A stretch of 64,000 bases of DNA, taken from NCBI GenBank assembly GCA_020634135.1, contig JACKCG010000002.1, forward strand, positions 663,553-727,552, in the 5' to 3' direction. Source of the DNA: Anaerolineaceae bacterium. Lineage in GTDB: Bacteria; Chloroflexota; Anaerolineae; Aggregatilineales; Phototrophicaceae. Below are positions 1 to 8,559 of this stretch, one piece after another. Position numbers and translations under genes: made by a program. The notes under the pieces are model-generated. The model saw only the letters and a program-made list of their open reading frames with translations. It did not search any database and was not told the origin of the DNA. Position 1 is the first letter of the stretch, and every line of letters starts with the position of its first letter.

Positions 1-561
1 GTCTATCGTGCTTACCCGCACGAACTCAGCGGCGGGATGCGCCAGCGTGTGCTGCTGGCTTTGAGCCTGCTGCTGCGTCCACAGATTGTCATCATGGATG
101 AGCCGACAACGGCGGTGGATATTCTGACGCAGCGTTCGATTCTGGAGGTGCTGAAGGAACTGCGCGCTGAACTGAATTTCAGCATTATGTTCGTCAGCCA
201 CGACCTGGCGGTGGCGGCGGAAATCGCGGATACCATCGTGACCATGTACGCTGGCGAATTTGTGGAAAACGGCCCGGTGAATGAGGTGTTCTACCACCCG
301 CGCCATGCCTACACCCTCAGCTTGCTGGATGCCGCCCCCCGTTTGAGTACCGGTGCGGAAGAACTCCATAGTATCCCTGGTGTGCCGCCCGACTTGATCG
401 AGCCGCCGCCGGGCTGCAAATTCCATGAACGCTGCAAACTGGCGACGGACATCTGCAACCATACGCCGCCGGTATACGAGGTTTTTGACGGTAATCATGG
501 GGTGGCCTGCCATCATCATGTCAAGGTGCGGGAACAGCGGGAAAGGGTGATTTCATCGTGA
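1..561 (+). CDS. Oligopeptide/dipeptide ABC transporter ATPase, OppD/DppD type (5' part outside window)
   Basis: The frame is open from the first base, so only the C-terminal part of the protein is visible. It begins just before the ABC signature LSGGMRQR, so Walker A lies upstream of the window. A Walker B (IVIMDEPTTAVD) and the switch histidine (FVSHDLA) follow. The C-terminal extension has the cysteine-bearing oligopeptide/HPY-type tail (GCKFHERCKLATDIC) typical of OppD and DppD. In this family the ATPase pairs with an OppF-type subunit to energise uptake of short peptides, including muropeptides in some systems. Its stop overlaps the next start by 4 bp (GTGA), so the two subunits are translationally coupled. 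The substrate is inferred only from the NagZ and NamZ genes downstream. Confidence 0.93.
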   Translation, partial: VYRAYPHELSGGMRQRVLLALSLLLRPQIVIMDEPTTAVDILTQRSILEVLKELRAELNFSIMFVSHDLAVAAEIADTIVTMYAGEFVENGPVNEVFYHPRHAYTLSLLDAAPRLSTGAEELHSIPGVPPDLIEPPPGCKFHERCKLATDICNHTPPVYEVFDGNHGVACHHHVKVREQRERVISS

Positions 562-1568
562 GCCAGGTGCCACTCGTTCAACTGAATCAGGTTTATCGTT
601 CGTTTGAAAAAGATCGCCAGGAAATCCCGGTTTTACAGGACATTAACCTGTCTATCTTCCCTAAAGATATTTTGTGCCTGGTAGGAGAAAGTGGCTGCGG
701 CAAAACGACTACCGGCAAAATCGTTGCCGGGCTGCTGGATAAGTCGGAAGGGCAGGTTCTCTATAACGGGCAGGCGATGGGGCACTACAGCGCTAAAGAG
801 CAATCCAGAATACGGCGCTCAATGCAGCTTGTACACCAGGACCCATTTGCCTCACTCAACCCGACCCATACCATCGGGCAGATTCTGGGGTTCCCCTTGA
901 AGCGGCATAAGATGGTGAATGGGCGCAATGAATTACGCCGCCGTATCTGGGAACTGTTGACCCTGGTAGACCTTACGCCGCCGGGGGACATCGTGAACAA
1001 GTTCCCGCATCAGTTGAGTGGTGGACAGCGCCAGCGCGTCAGTATCGCCCGCGCCCTCACAGTCAATCCGAAATTGATTGTCGCTGACGAAGCTGTGAGT
1101 ATGGTGGATGTGAGTATCCGCATTGGCATTCTGAAGATGCTCCACAATCTGCGCGACATCTTTGATCTTTCAATTGTATTCATCACGCATGACCTGGCGC
1201 TGGCAAAGTATTTCGCCTGGAATGGGCGTATCGCGGTGATGTACCTGGGACGCATCGTTGAGATTGGCCGCACTCAAGACATTATTATGAACCCGGCGCA
1301 CCCATATACGCGGGCGCTGCTTTCCGCCGTGCCGGAAGCGGACCCGGATATCACGCGCAAAAAACGCCCGATGACGCTTCGTTCGGAGGATATTCCCAGT
1401 CTGACGGCAATTCCATCAGGCTGTGCGTTTCATCCGCGTTGTCCATTCTACCAGCCTGGCGTCTGCGATCTGGATGTGCCGGCGCTGGAGCTGGTGGATG
1501 GGTTCCGCCAGGAGATTGCCTGTACACCACTGACCAGAGAAAGACAGCTTGTTGCCTATGAAGCGTGA
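558..1568 (+). CDS. Oligopeptide/dipeptide ABC transporter ATPase, OppF/DppF type
   Basis: This complete 336-residue ABC ATPase starts at GTG inside the stop of the preceding gene. Visible motifs are Walker A GESGCGKTT near residue 43, Q-loop HQDPFASLNP near 93, signature LSGGQRQR at 153-160, Walker B LIVADEAVS near 173 and the switch His near 211. The cysteine-containing oligopeptide tail (SGCAFHPRCPFY) follows. The Walker B carries DEAVS rather than the usual DEPVS, a common OppF variant. It should form the heterodimeric ATPase with the upstream OppD-type protein. A T-run near 1597 follows the gene but lacks a convincing stem, so the transcript may continue into the GntR gene. The specific substrate is not determinable. 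Confidence 0.93.
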   Translation: MSQVPLVQLNQVYRSFEKDRQEIPVLQDINLSIFPKDILCLVGESGCGKTTTGKIVAGLLDKSEGQVLYNGQAMGHYSAKEQSRIRRSMQLVHQDPFASLNPTHTIGQILGFPLKRHKMVNGRNELRRRIWELLTLVDLTPPGDIVNKFPHQLSGGQRQRVSIARALTVNPKLIVADEAVSMVDVSIRIGILKMLHNLRDIFDLSIVFITHDLALAKYFAWNGRIAVMYLGRIVEIGRTQDIIMNPAHPYTRALLSAVPEADPDITRKKRPMTLRSEDIPSLTAIPSGCAFHPRCPFYQPGVCDLDVPALELVDGFRQEIACTPLTRERQLVAYEA

Positions 1569-1748
1569 GGTGTTCCAGGGCTTCTTACAATCGGGCCTTT
1601 TTTACCCGCGTACCGGGGTATGTTCTGCGCGGCTCCTACCCGAAGACGCTGGCAAGTTAGGTATCAACGCCTGTGCCAGTGGCCCGGGTCTTGTTCCGAT
1701 TATCGGCGCGTCAGCGGCTGGCGTCTGATGAATTAAGGGGGTTGCGTT

Positions 1749-2513
1749 ATGCTCAAGGCCGAATCTTCAAAGCCATATTACGAACAAATCAAAGAGTATA
1801 TTCTGTACAAAATTCACGCGGGTGAACTGTCACCCCACAGCCGTGTACCCTCAGAACGTATCCTCTCGGAGCAGTTTGGTGTCAGCCGCCTGACAGTCTC
1901 GAAGGCGATCAAGGAACTGGTTCTGGAAGGCAAGCTGTATACGCAGGTCGGCAAAGGGACATTTGTCAGCGATGAGCCGATTGACCAGACATTGGATGCG
2001 CTCACCAGTTTTTCTGAGGATATGGAGAAACGCGGCCAGCGCCCCAGCAGCCGGGTAATTGAAGCCGGGATGGTACTTTCGACTGAGCAGATTGCCCGCC
2101 GCTTGCAGGTTCCGGTTGGTATTTCTCTGGTGATGCTCAAGCGGGTGCGGCTGGCGAATGATAAACCATTGGCTTTAGAGGCGGCCTATATCGTCTCGGA
2201 TTTGTGCGAGGGTATCCTCAATCGCTTCGATTTCTCCCGGCAATCGCTCTATGATGTGCTGCAAACCCATTATCATCTGCGATTGACTTATGCCGATCAG
2301 GAGCTGGAGGCCCGGTTGGCAACACCGGAAGAAGCCGAAATCCTGCACCTGAACCCCGGCAGCCCGGTCTTGAGTATGACCCGTGTCACTTATATTGAGA
2401 CCGGCCAGCCTGTAGAATACGTTGAGTCGGCCTATAACGGCGATCATTATAAATTCCGCGCCCGGTTGATGGGCATTGAAAGGCAAAAAAGAGGACATGA
2501 CGACAAGCATTGA
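1749..2513 (+). CDS. GntR-family transcriptional regulator with UTRA ligand domain (HutC/NagR type)
   Basis: The 254-residue protein has an N-terminal winged helix (YYEQIKEYILYKIHAGEL, then a VPSERILSEQFGVSRLTVSKAI recognition region, residues about 8-72). A UTRA effector domain follows (LTSFSEDMEKRG onward to about 245). The ATG is preceded by AAGGGGG about 7 bp upstream. HutC-type GntR proteins commonly sense sugar phosphates or amino-acid derivatives; NagR/YvoA senses glucosamine-6-P and GlcNAc-6-P. Because its 3' end overlaps nagZ, it is the likely local regulator of the peptidoglycan-salvage genes. The effector is inference. B. subtilis uses an RpiR-type regulator (MurR) in the comparable locus, so a GntR here is a different solution. 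Confidence 0.9.
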   Translation: MLKAESSKPYYEQIKEYILYKIHAGELSPHSRVPSERILSEQFGVSRLTVSKAIKELVLEGKLYTQVGKGTFVSDEPIDQTLDALTSFSEDMEKRGQRPSSRVIEAGMVLSTEQIARRLQVPVGISLVMLKRVRLANDKPLALEAAYIVSDLCEGILNRFDFSRQSLYDVLQTHYHLRLTYADQELEARLATPEEAEILHLNPGSPVLSMTRVTYIETGQPVEYVESAYNGDHYKFRARLMGIERQKRGHDDKH

Positions 2514-4035
2514 GGATCGTGTTGGTCAGATGCTGATGGCCGGTTTTAACGGCCTGACCGCGCCCGCGTATATTCTGGATTGGCTGCGCGAAGGGCGGTT
2601 GGGCGGTATTATTCTGTTCGCCCGCAATGTTGACTCACCTGCGCAGCTTGCCGAACTCACAACGCAGCTCCATGAAGCGTCCAAGTACCCGCTGCTGATC
2701 GGCATTGACCAGGAAGGTGGCACGGTTGCCCGGCTGCGTGACGGCTTCACCGAAAGCCCTGGGGCGATGGCGTTGGCGAGCATCCGGGACCACAACGAGG
2801 CTGCCACCGAGTCGATTTCCGGTGTGCTGGCTCAGGAAATGCACGCCCTGGGCATCAACTGGACGTATGCCCCAACGGTGGATATTTCGTATAACGCCGC
2901 TAATCCGAGTGTAGGAACACGTTCCTTCGGCAGTAAACCGGAACGGGTGGCGGCGCTGGCGGCGGCAGCGGTACGTGGTTTCCAGGGGAACGGTGTCGCG
3001 GCCTGTGCCAAGCATTTCCCCGGCCTGGGGGATACGGCGTTGGATACCCATCTGCATCTGCCGCGTCTGAACACCAGCCTGGAAGCGCTGCTGGCGACTG
3101 ACCTGCTGCCGTACCGTGAGGCTATCGCCAGTGGATTGGCGACCATCATGACGACACATACCGTTTTTAATGAACTGGACACAGAGTACCCTGCGACGCT
3201 CTCTAAAGAAATCGTAACTCAGTTGATCCGCCGGGAGTTGGGCTTTAACGGCGTTGTCAGTACGGATTGTATGGAAATGAAGGCCATTGACGATCATTTC
3301 GCCGTGTCGGAGTCCGTCGTGCGGGCGGCGAATGCTGAAATTGACATCATCCTGTTTTCGCACACACGCGGCAAGCAGGCGGCTGCTTACGATCATCTGC
3401 TGGCGGCGGTTAAACGTGGTGATGTGCCGGAAGCGCTGGTCAACGCGGCGAATGAGCGTATCGCGGCGCTGAAGGCTCGTTTTCCTGCGGCGGCGGCGGA
3501 TGTTACCCGGGTTCACACCGAAGCCAACCAGCGGACGATGCACGAAGCGGCGCGGTCTGCCGTGACACTTGTCCGGTCCCAGGCAGGGGTGCTGCCACTG
3601 CGAGCGGACGACTCGCGCCAGGTGCTGGTGGTGGAATTCTCGCCGGCGGTAGACAGTCTGATTCAGGAATCTGAGGTGCAGACCCCACTGCATAAATTTA
3701 TGAAGGCCTATTTGCCGCACGCCAGAACCCTGACACTCCCTGCCAGTCCGGCACCTGAGCAGGTGGCGGTTGTCGCGGAATATAAACCGGATGTGCTGGT
3801 GATCGCCACCCGCAACGCCCATCTGAATGCGAAGCAAACCGCTGCGGTGCGTACACTGGGGCAGACAGATGCCACCGTGATTTTGCTGGCGCTGCGCAAC
3901 CCGTATGATGCCGCGCTGCTGGAAGGCGGTACAGTGCTGTGTACGCTGGGCGACAGCCTGCCGTCGCAGCAGGTGGCCGGTGAGGCGCTGGCGGGCCTGT
4001 TTACGCCGTCTGGTCGTTTGCCGGTAGAGGTGTGA
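2497..4035 (+). CDS. nagZ: Beta-N-acetylhexosaminidase NagZ (GH3), two-domain form
   Basis: This GH3 enzyme removes non-reducing terminal GlcNAc from peptidoglycan fragments. Landmarks are GIDQEGG near residue 69, the NagZ signature KHFPGLGDT with its Asp-x-His dyad (D183 and H185), and the nucleophile region STDCMEM with D257. At 512 residues it carries a C-terminal second domain, as in B. subtilis NagZ and unlike the short E. coli enzyme. An upstream TTG at 2476 is in frame, but ATG 2497 has AGAGG just ahead and is preferred. It overlaps the GntR gene by 17 bp. No clear signal peptide is seen, so a cytoplasmic site is likely, with substrates imported by the OppDF-type transporter. NamZ follows immediately. 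Confidence 0.93.
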   Translation: MTTSIEDRVGQMLMAGFNGLTAPAYILDWLREGRLGGIILFARNVDSPAQLAELTTQLHEASKYPLLIGIDQEGGTVARLRDGFTESPGAMALASIRDHNEAATESISGVLAQEMHALGINWTYAPTVDISYNAANPSVGTRSFGSKPERVAALAAAAVRGFQGNGVAACAKHFPGLGDTALDTHLHLPRLNTSLEALLATDLLPYREAIASGLATIMTTHTVFNELDTEYPATLSKEIVTQLIRRELGFNGVVSTDCMEMKAIDDHFAVSESVVRAANAEIDIILFSHTRGKQAAAYDHLLAAVKRGDVPEALVNAANERIAALKARFPAAAADVTRVHTEANQRTMHEAARSAVTLVRSQAGVLPLRADDSRQVLVVEFSPAVDSLIQESEVQTPLHKFMKAYLPHARTLTLPASPAPEQVAVVAEYKPDVLVIATRNAHLNAKQTAAVRTLGQTDATVILLALRNPYDAALLEGGTVLCTLGDSLPSQQVAGEALAGLFTPSGRLPVEV

Positions 4036-4040
4036 TGGTG

Positions 4041-5198
4041 ATGCGCTTCGGGATTGATCGCCTGATTGATGACCATTTCGCGCCGCTGCACGGCAAACGA
4101 GTCGCACTCTTCAGCAATCTGAGCGCCGTTAACCGTGACCTCGTGACGACATATGACGTGTTTCGCATGGCGGACGCGGTGAATCTCGTCGCGCTGTTTG
4201 GCCCGGAACACGGGTTTGGTGGGGCTGCCGCCGATGGTATGGCAGTGGATACGGCCACCGACCCGCGCACCGGCTTGCCGGTTTACAGTCTGTACGGGGA
4301 AACCTTTCGCCCGACAGCGGCCATGCTGGATGGCATAGACCTGCTGGTGTGCGATCTTCAGGATGTGGGTGTGCGTTACTACACCTTTCTATGGACGCTG
4401 ACCCATATTATGGAAGCCTGTGGCGAGGTTGGCGTGCCGCTGCTGATACTGGATCGTCCCAATCCGCTGGGCGGAACACTGGACGGCGGGGCGCTGGAAC
4501 CGAAATTAGCGTCGCTCGTCGGGCGTTTCCCGATTCCTATCCAGCATGGGATGACGATAGGTGAGCTGGCAACTCTCATCAATGGCCGCTGGAATCCCCA
4601 TCCGGCAGAGATGACGGTTTACGCATGTGATGGCTGGCGGCGCGACCAGGACTGGTCACGGATTGGCAGGGCGTTCGTGCCGCCTTCCCCCAATATGCCG
4701 CATTTTGTAGCGGCGCAGCATTACCCCGGCTCGTGTCTGATCGAAGGTACGACGCTTTCCGAGGGGCGGGGGACGCCGCTGCCGTTCGAGGTGGTTGGTG
4801 CGCCGTATCTGGATGGCGCGGCGCTGGCCGATGCGCTTAACGGCCTGAAGCTCCCTGGCGTGCGTTTTCGTCCGCACTTGTTTGAGCCGAGCGCCAGTAA
4901 GTGTGTCGGGCAGACCTGTGGCGGCGTGCAGGCACATATCACCGACCCCGTCATTTACCGTCCGGTACGGGCGTGGCTGGCCGTCATCCATACCATTCGC
5001 CATCTGTACCCGGAGGATTTCGCCTGGCTGCCGCAGTATCACCCCGCCGGCTTGCAGCATTTTGACCGCCTCATCGGAGACCGGCACACGCGCCGCATGA
5101 TTGACGCGGGCGACCCGGTGGCGGTCATTGTGGACGGTTGGCAGGCGTTTCAGGCCGAGTTCAAAGCATTGGCGGCACCGCATCTGTTATACGGGTAG
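4041..5198 (+). CDS. namZ: Exo-beta-N-acetylmuramidase NamZ-like (DUF1343, GH171)
   Basis: The protein of about 385 residues matches the DUF1343 family: FGIDRL start, FGPEHGFGG, PVYSLYG, LVCDLQDVGVRYYTF, LDRPNPLGG, a PSPNMP segment, and YPGSCLIEGTTLSEGRGT. B. subtilis NamZ is the founding member and removes MurNAc from the non-reducing end of peptidoglycan chains, working with NagZ. In-frame starts exist at GTG 4032, ATG 4035 and ATG 4041; GAGGTG at 4027-4032 is best spaced for 4041. No signal peptide is visible. The nagZ-namZ adjacency gives the pair needed to take a GlcNAc-MurNAc chain apart alternately. A MurNAc-6-P etherase gene (murQ) is not in the window. Confidence 0.88.
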   Translation: MRFGIDRLIDDHFAPLHGKRVALFSNLSAVNRDLVTTYDVFRMADAVNLVALFGPEHGFGGAAADGMAVDTATDPRTGLPVYSLYGETFRPTAAMLDGIDLLVCDLQDVGVRYYTFLWTLTHIMEACGEVGVPLLILDRPNPLGGTLDGGALEPKLASLVGRFPIPIQHGMTIGELATLINGRWNPHPAEMTVYACDGWRRDQDWSRIGRAFVPPSPNMPHFVAAQHYPGSCLIEGTTLSEGRGTPLPFEVVGAPYLDGAALADALNGLKLPGVRFRPHLFEPSASKCVGQTCGGVQAHITDPVIYRPVRAWLAVIHTIRHLYPEDFAWLPQYHPAGLQHFDRLIGDRHTRRMIDAGDPVAVIVDGWQAFQAEFKALAAPHLLYG

Positions 5199-5393
5199 GC
5201 TGCTATGAAACGAGAATGAGAATTACCCTGTCGGCCACTATGAAATTGCATTCGCAAACTCGATTCATGGTTTGCGCTCAGGGCTGATCGTATACCGTGC
5301 CGGAATAGCCTTCACAAACTAATAATTCTACATGGCGCTGATGCGTGATACACTAGGTTTGAATATCCGCACACGGTTGTACAGGGGATTTTA

Positions 5394-6728
5394 ATGCTTA
5401 TAACGCTCGTGACGGTGGTTATCATCACAGCGCTTATGATCGGTGTCAACGCGCTCTATGTCGCCGGGGAGTTCGCCACTGTCAGCGCCCGCAAAGCCCG
5501 CATCACTCAACTTGCCAATGAAGGCGGCAAACTGGCGAAAATGCTCCTGCCGGTCTTGGAAGACTCACACAGGCTCGATAGTTACATCGCTGCCAGCCAG
5601 GTGGGGATTACGATTTCAAGTGTCGTGCTGGGTATCTACGGTCAGCAGCAGATCGCGCCACTGATCGCCCCGGCACTATCCGATCTGGTGGGTGAAGCTG
5701 CCGCCGCTGGTCTTTCGGCTACCCTGGTGCTGGTTCTGCTCACGACGCTGCAAGTCGTCCTGGGCGAACTCGTGCCAAAGTCCCTGGCGCTGCGCTATCC
5801 CGAACAGGCGGCGCTGTTTACGGCTATCCCCATGCGCTGGTCTGCTGATGTCATCCTCAAACCCTTGATTATCCTGCTCAACGGCAGTGGGGTGCTCATC
5901 ATGAAAGTGCTGGGCATTCACCACGCTGAAGGTCATAAACACGTTCATTCGCCCGAAGAGATCAAGTTTCTCATCCGCCAGAGTCACCAGGGCGGCCTGC
6001 TGGACGAGGAAGAGCGTCGTCTCTTGGATAGTGCCCTGCGCTTTGGTAAGTTCCGCGCCGGGGAAATTGTCATCCCGCGTACCCGGATGGTGGCAGCCGA
6101 TGTTTCAACCCCGGCGGATGACATTTTGCGGATGGCCGCGAAATCCGACTATACCCGCATCCCGATCTACGAAGACGACATTGACCATATCACCGGCTTT
6201 ATCCACCTCAAAGAACTGTTCAAACTCTCTTATAAAGGCGAGACAACCGATGTTCGCTCGATTATGCGGGAAGTGGCTTTTGTCCCGGAAACCGCTTTCC
6301 TGGATGATGTCTGGAATACGCTCAATGAAAAGCAGTCCTACCTGGCGATTGTCCTGGATGAGTATGGCGGCACTTTTGGGATGATTACCCGTGAGGATTT
6401 ACTGGAAGAACTGTTCGGTGAAGTGCAGGACGAATTTGATGAGTCCGAAACGGCGCCATTACGCAAAGTCGGGGAACATACTTACCGTGTGCGGGGGGAG
6501 GTCTCGGTAGCTTACCTGAATGATCGTTTCGGACTTTCTATCGAATCGGAAGATGCCTACAGTATCGGCGGGTTCTTCCTCAAGCAGCGGGGAGAAATAC
6601 CGCGTACCGGCGACGAAATCGTGCTGGATGATGTGCGTCTTCAGGCGAAGGTCGTCACCGAGCGGGCGGTGCAGGAAATTCTTATGACGATTGTGCCACC
6701 ACACCCGAAAGACGAGGCGCAATCGTGA
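5394..6728 (+). CDS. CNNM/CorC-type membrane protein with CBS pair (hemolysin family), copy 1
   Basis: The 444-residue protein has a DUF21/CNNM transmembrane domain (residues about 1-190, four hydrophobic segments). A CBS pair follows (about 210-335, with the VIPRTRMV and YTRIPIY regions and LDEYGGTFGMITREDLLEELFGE). A CorC_HlyC C-terminal domain ends the protein (about 350-435, YSIGGFFL). The family is linked to divalent cation export or homeostasis (CorB, CorC, MpfA); the old name hemolysin is not a functional claim. An AGGGG lies ahead of the ATG. It overlaps the next paralogue by 4 bp, so both are made from one transcript and may form heteromers. Confidence 0.9.
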   Translation: MLITLVTVVIITALMIGVNALYVAGEFATVSARKARITQLANEGGKLAKMLLPVLEDSHRLDSYIAASQVGITISSVVLGIYGQQQIAPLIAPALSDLVGEAAAAGLSATLVLVLLTTLQVVLGELVPKSLALRYPEQAALFTAIPMRWSADVILKPLIILLNGSGVLIMKVLGIHHAEGHKHVHSPEEIKFLIRQSHQGGLLDEEERRLLDSALRFGKFRAGEIVIPRTRMVAADVSTPADDILRMAAKSDYTRIPIYEDDIDHITGFIHLKELFKLSYKGETTDVRSIMREVAFVPETAFLDDVWNTLNEKQSYLAIVLDEYGGTFGMITREDLLEELFGEVQDEFDESETAPLRKVGEHTYRVRGEVSVAYLNDRFGLSIESEDAYSIGGFFLKQRGEIPRTGDEIVLDDVRLQAKVVTERAVQEILMTIVPPHPKDEAQS

Positions 6729-8062
6729 ATATTCTGATTGAATTTCTGATCATTTTCCTGCTGATCTTGCTCAACGGGATGTTCGTTGCGGCGGAATTTT
6801 CGATCATCGGCGTGCGCCCGACACGCATCACGCAGCTTGCTGAGGAAGGTCACGCCACCGCCAAACGGGTGCAGTATATTCTGCGTGACCCTGCGCAGAT
6901 TGACCGGTACATCGCCTCAGCCCAGCTCGGTATTACCCTGGCGAGCCTGGGCTTGGGTATGTATGGTGAACCAGTGATCGCGCACCTGATTGAGCCGCCA
7001 TTACACGATTGGTTCGGTCTTAGCACCGAACTCGTCCACACGATTTCGTTTTTTACCGCGCTCGGTCTCATCACCTACCTGCATGTTGTCATCGGGGAAA
7101 TGGTGCCGAAGTCGCTGGCGCTGCAAAGCGCGGAGCGTGTCGTCTTTGCCTTAGCCACACCGATGTTCCTCATGCAGCGGCTTTTTTCGTGGGCAATCAC
7201 AATCCTCAACCAAGTAGGGTTACTCGTGTTGTGGCTTCTGCGCGTCCCGCCGCCGGTAGAAGGCAACCGCCTGCATACGCCTGATGAACTCGAACTCATC
7301 ATTTCGGATAGCGTCGTTGGCGGCTTGATTGAGGCCGATGAGGAAGAACTGCTGCGCAATATCTTCAGCTTTGCCGATCTGCAAGTGGGGCAGATGATGA
7401 CCCCACGTCCCAGGATTGATGCCGTGCCTATCGGGATTGGCAAGGCGGATCTGCTGGAAAAGATGTTTACATCCAGCCACAGTCGCTTCCCGGTTTATGA
7501 AAACGATCTCGATCATATCCTTGGGATCGTCCATCTCAAGGATATGGTACACCACCACGTAGATAATGCGCCCTACGATTTGCACGACCTGCTGCATGAT
7601 GTCCCGTTTGTGCCGGATACCCTGCCCGCCGAGAACCTGCTGACGATGCTCAAGCAGCAGCATATCCACATGGCGATTGTAATTGATGAGTACGGCGGGA
7701 CAGCCGGAATCGTCACACTGGAAGACCTGCTGGAAGAAGTGGTGGGCGAAGTGCGCGACGAATTCGACGTGAACGAACGTGACAGCATCACCGTAATTGA
7801 ACCGGGCTACCTGATGGCGCTTGGCACTGTCCGTCTGGATGAACTCGAACCATATGTGGACTTGGGGGATGACGAGCGCGCCGAAGAAGTGGATACAATT
7901 GGCGGCCTGATGGTTGCCAACCTGCCGCTGCCGCCGCAAGAGGGTGGTGAGGTCATTATCAACCATATCACCTTCCGTGCCGAGGCGGTGGACGGCCTGC
8001 GCGTTGAGCGCGTCTCGGTGCGCTACGAACCCGGTAGCAACCCCGAACCGCCTGAACATTGA
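6725..8062 (+). CDS. CNNM/CorC-type membrane protein with CBS pair, copy 2
   Basis: This is a paralogue of the preceding gene with the same three-part layout: DUF21 membrane domain (about 1-195), CBS pair (about 210-335, MMTPRPRIDAVP, SRFPVYEN, IDEYGGTAGIVTLEDLLEEVVGE) and CorC-type C-terminal domain (about 350-435). It begins at GTG within the GTGA overlap with copy 1. Two adjacent CNNM genes are frequent in bacteria. The CBS pairs typically bind adenine nucleotides or Mg-ATP. Ion specificity cannot be read from sequence here. A decayed transposase gene of opposite orientation follows 44 bp downstream. Confidence 0.9.
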   Translation: MNILIEFLIIFLLILLNGMFVAAEFSIIGVRPTRITQLAEEGHATAKRVQYILRDPAQIDRYIASAQLGITLASLGLGMYGEPVIAHLIEPPLHDWFGLSTELVHTISFFTALGLITYLHVVIGEMVPKSLALQSAERVVFALATPMFLMQRLFSWAITILNQVGLLVLWLLRVPPPVEGNRLHTPDELELIISDSVVGGLIEADEEELLRNIFSFADLQVGQMMTPRPRIDAVPIGIGKADLLEKMFTSSHSRFPVYENDLDHILGIVHLKDMVHHHVDNAPYDLHDLLHDVPFVPDTLPAENLLTMLKQQHIHMAIVIDEYGGTAGIVTLEDLLEEVVGEVRDEFDVNERDSITVIEPGYLMALGTVRLDELEPYVDLGDDERAEEVDTIGGLMVANLPLPPQEGGEVIINHITFRAEAVDGLRVERVSVRYEPGSNPEPPEH

Positions 8063-8106
8063 CGGATAAAAGAGTATCGTGTTTCGCAGTGCAGTAGTGG
8101 CGATTG

Positions 8107-8559
8107 CTATTCAGAAAAAAGCGAATCTTCCTGCCAGCGCGCCGGATTATTGGTGATGTATTCCCGCAGGCGATTGAGATTAGCTTCATTGCGGATGATA
8201 TGGTCATGGTAGTTGCGCTGCCACAAACGCTCAGGTGAATCGGGCATTTGCGCGACTCTTTTGGTGACGATGGATTTATACTGGCCGACAATTGCGCCCA
8301 ATGACTGAGATCGTAAGTAGGGGCGATCCGCCGGATCGCCCCTACCATCACCCATCAATATGATGATCGCATGGACGTGATTGGGCATGACCACAAAGGC
8401 ATCCACCAACACATTTGAACGTACAATCTCTGTCCGTTCTAATTCCTCCACCGCGATTTTACCCCAGGCATTGAGAAGCATCGCGCCATCTGCGATCCGA
8501 CCAAATCGGTGTAGTCGCCCCTGCGTGCAAATGGTCGTTCTGTACAGATGCGGTGTTAC
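8107..8559 (-). pseudogene. REP-associated tyrosine transposase (RAYT, Y1_Tnp/IS200-like), 5'-truncated
   Basis: The visible frame contains the core of a RAYT: FVVMPNHVHAIIIL (the HUH-type His-x-His motif), then LWQRNYHDHIIRNEANLNRLREYI and NNPARW. An ATG at 8481 is available, but homology continues upstream of it in the same frame (YRTTICTQGRLHRFGRIADGA) with no start before the frame runs into the 3' end of malQ. The N-terminal portion is therefore missing. Between the HUH motif and the C-terminal region an extra peptide GDGRGDPADRPYLRSQ is encoded by a perfect palindrome (8317-8345). RAYTs are single-copy domesticated transposases that act on REP palindromes. This copy is probably inactive. 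Confidence 0.8.
8317..8345. repeat. REP-like palindrome inside the RAYT remnant
   Basis: A perfect inverted repeat has arms GTAGGGGCGATCC (8317-8329) and GGATCGCCCCTAC (8333-8345) around a 3-base centre. It is read in frame through the transposase remnant. Its outer bases GTAGGGG and CCCCTAC are shared with a second palindrome at 15773-15801, so the two probably belong to one REP/MITE-like family mobilised by a RAYT. Confidence 0.8.

Noticed and set aside
1575..1602. Possible terminator after the OppF gene
   Set aside because: A six-T run is present, but the preceding bases form only a 3-bp stem.
2635..4107. 490-residue open frame on the minus strand across nagZ
   Set aside because: It lies fully opposite a gene with clear GH3 motifs, is very rich in Arg, Gln and His, and has no family features. 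It is a GC-driven antisense frame.
8556..8559. A full-length transposase gene starting at ATG 8481
   Set aside because: Homology extends in frame upstream of that ATG into the malQ 3' end without a start, showing the 5' part is lost.
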